Part shown: one piece after another, positions 5,949-6,775 of the stretch
Position numbering within the stretch: position 1 is the stretch's first letter
How the letters are laid out: each line of letters begins with the position of its first letter
NCBI GenBank assembly: GCA_017885485.1
Contig: JAFNFZ010000318.1
Location: 1-6,775, forward strand
Source of the DNA: Chloroflexota bacterium
GTDB taxonomy: Bacteria; Chloroflexota; Dehalococcoidia; UBA2247; RBG-13-53-26
Length of the DNA: 6,775 nt
Reading direction: 5' to 3'
The notes under the pieces: generated by a model
The model's database searches: none
What the model was told of the DNA's origin: nothing
What the model saw: the letters and a program-made list of their open reading frames with translations, nothing else
Program-made: the position numbers and the translations under genes

Positions 5949-6775
5949 CTATATACCTCCGTAGGCCCTTTCCCCATGCTGAGACACGTCCAGCCCCACC
6001 GTCTCCTCCTCCCCATTCACCCTCAGCCCGGCGACGGCCTTGACCACACTGGCAATAATCCAGGTCGCCCCAAATGCGAACACCCATACCACAGCCACAG
6101 CGGCGAACTGCTTGGCCAATAGGCCGGCGTCGCCGGAAATGAGCCCATCGGCACCCGCCGAGTTGATGGCCGCGCTGGCAAAGATGCCGGTAGCCAGAGT
6201 GCCCCATGTGCCGCCCATACCGTGGCAGGCCCACACGTCCAGGGACTCGTCCACGCTCTGCCTCGACCTCCACATCATCATGTAGTAGGCGACCCCCGCA
6301 GCTACTATGCCTATGGGTATGGCGGCGACAGGGTCAACGAATCCGGCAGCCGGCGTGATGGCCGCCAGTCCCACCACAGCCCCTGTGGCTGCACCCAGGA
6401 GTGACGGCCTCCGATGGATCCAGCCCAGGGCTATCCAGGTGAAAGCTGCCGCGCAGCCAGAGGTATTGGTGGCTACAAAAGCGCTGGCTGCCAGACCGCC
6501 CGACGTGAGAGCACTGCCCGCGTTGAAGCCAAACCAGCCAAACCAGAGCAACGCTGCGCCCAGTGCCACCATAGGAATGTTGCCCGGCTCCATGGGCTGT
6601 CTCTCCCCAAATCCTTTCCGTGGGCCAAGCACCATTGCCAAGGCCATTGCCGAAACGCCGGCAGTGATGTGGACTACCGTGCCACCGGCAAAATCGAGGG
6701 CGCCCAGCTCCGCCAGCCAGCCCCCACTACCCCACACCCAGTGAGCCACCGGGCAGTAGACCAGCGTTGACCACA
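5949..6775 (-). CDS. amtB: Ammonium channel AmtB (Amt/Rh family), C-terminal part; 5' end outside window
   Basis: Membrane trimer that conducts ammonium into the cell. The frame is open to the window edge (WSTLVYCPVAHWVW), so the GTG at 6749 is an internal valine; 274 residues are visible, roughly the last two thirds of the protein. Diagnostic elements are LGALDFAGGTVVHI (the D160 and H168 equivalents of E. coli), LLWFGWFGFNAGSA (W212 equivalent) and the second pore histidine in DVWACHGMGGTWGTLATG (H318 equivalent). Several hydrophobic membrane helices lie between them. The cytoplasmic tail ends GLDVSQHGERAYGGI, the conserved segment that couples to GlnK. Translation of glnK follows directly. 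As the first visible gene of the leftward cluster, its upstream region, outside the window, should carry the main nitrogen-regulated promoter. Family identification is very secure. Confidence 0.96.
   Translation of the reverse strand, partial: WSTLVYCPVAHWVWGSGGWLAELGALDFAGGTVVHITAGVSAMALAMVLGPRKGFGERQPMEPGNIPMVALGAALLWFGWFGFNAGSALTSGGLAASAFVATNTSGCAAAFTWIALGWIHRRPSLLGAATGAVVGLAAITPAAGFVDPVAAIPIGIVAAGVAYYMMMWRSRQSVDESLDVWACHGMGGTWGTLATGIFASAAINSAGADGLISGDAGLLAKQFAAVAVVWVFAFGATWIIASVVKAVAGLRVNGEEETVGLDVSQHGERAYGGI
5956..5960 (-). promoter_or_regulatory. glnK ribosome-binding site inside the end of amtB
   Basis: GGAGG lies in the last codons of amtB (the Gly-Gly-Ile end), ten bases before the glnK ATG at 5945. 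With only 3 bp between the amtB stop and the glnK start, translation of the two genes is probably coupled. Confidence 0.75.

Overview
The window holds a compact nitrogen-assimilation cluster read leftward (minus strand), facing the tail of a pyrimidine/arginine biosynthesis gene read rightward. From right to left on the minus strand the order is amtB (ammonium channel, 5' end beyond the window), glnK (PII signal protein), two tandem glnA copies (type I glutamine synthetase), and an nrpR-type repressor gene. The plus strand carries the C-terminal half of carB (carbamoyl-phosphate synthase large subunit). It ends 28 bp from the end of nrpR, so the two genes converge. Genes fill nearly all of the window. 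The largest gap is the 164 bp between the downstream glnA and nrpR, and no stretch over 300 bp lacks a gene. I see no RNA genes, insertion sequences, CRISPR arrays or phage genes.

Organism: the DNA is moderately GC-rich, by eye somewhat under 60%. It has strong Shine-Dalgarno sites and one sigma-70-like promoter with a perfect TATAAT, which points to a bacterium. NrpR is best known as the nitrogen repressor of methanogenic archaea. From memory, bacterial homologues occur in Dehalococcoides and relatives. Together with the wording of the GlnA and CarB proteins, this suggests a Dehalococcoidia-like member of the Chloroflexota. That is inference; an archaeal or other bacterial origin cannot be excluded without a database search.

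How the genes fit together: AmtB brings in ammonium. GlnK is expected to bind AmtB and gate it according to ATP/ADP and 2-oxoglutarate. The two GlnA enzymes fix ammonium into glutamine. CarB uses glutamine-derived ammonia to make carbamoyl phosphate. NrpR, which in archaea is released from DNA by 2-oxoglutarate, is the likely transcriptional controller. The main operator would be expected upstream of amtB, outside the window.

The two glnA genes are the most striking structural feature. They have the same length (448 codons) and no indels, are about 87% identical in protein by hand count, and share a recognisable leader. They are therefore a fairly recent tandem duplication in which both copies keep all visible active-site residues.
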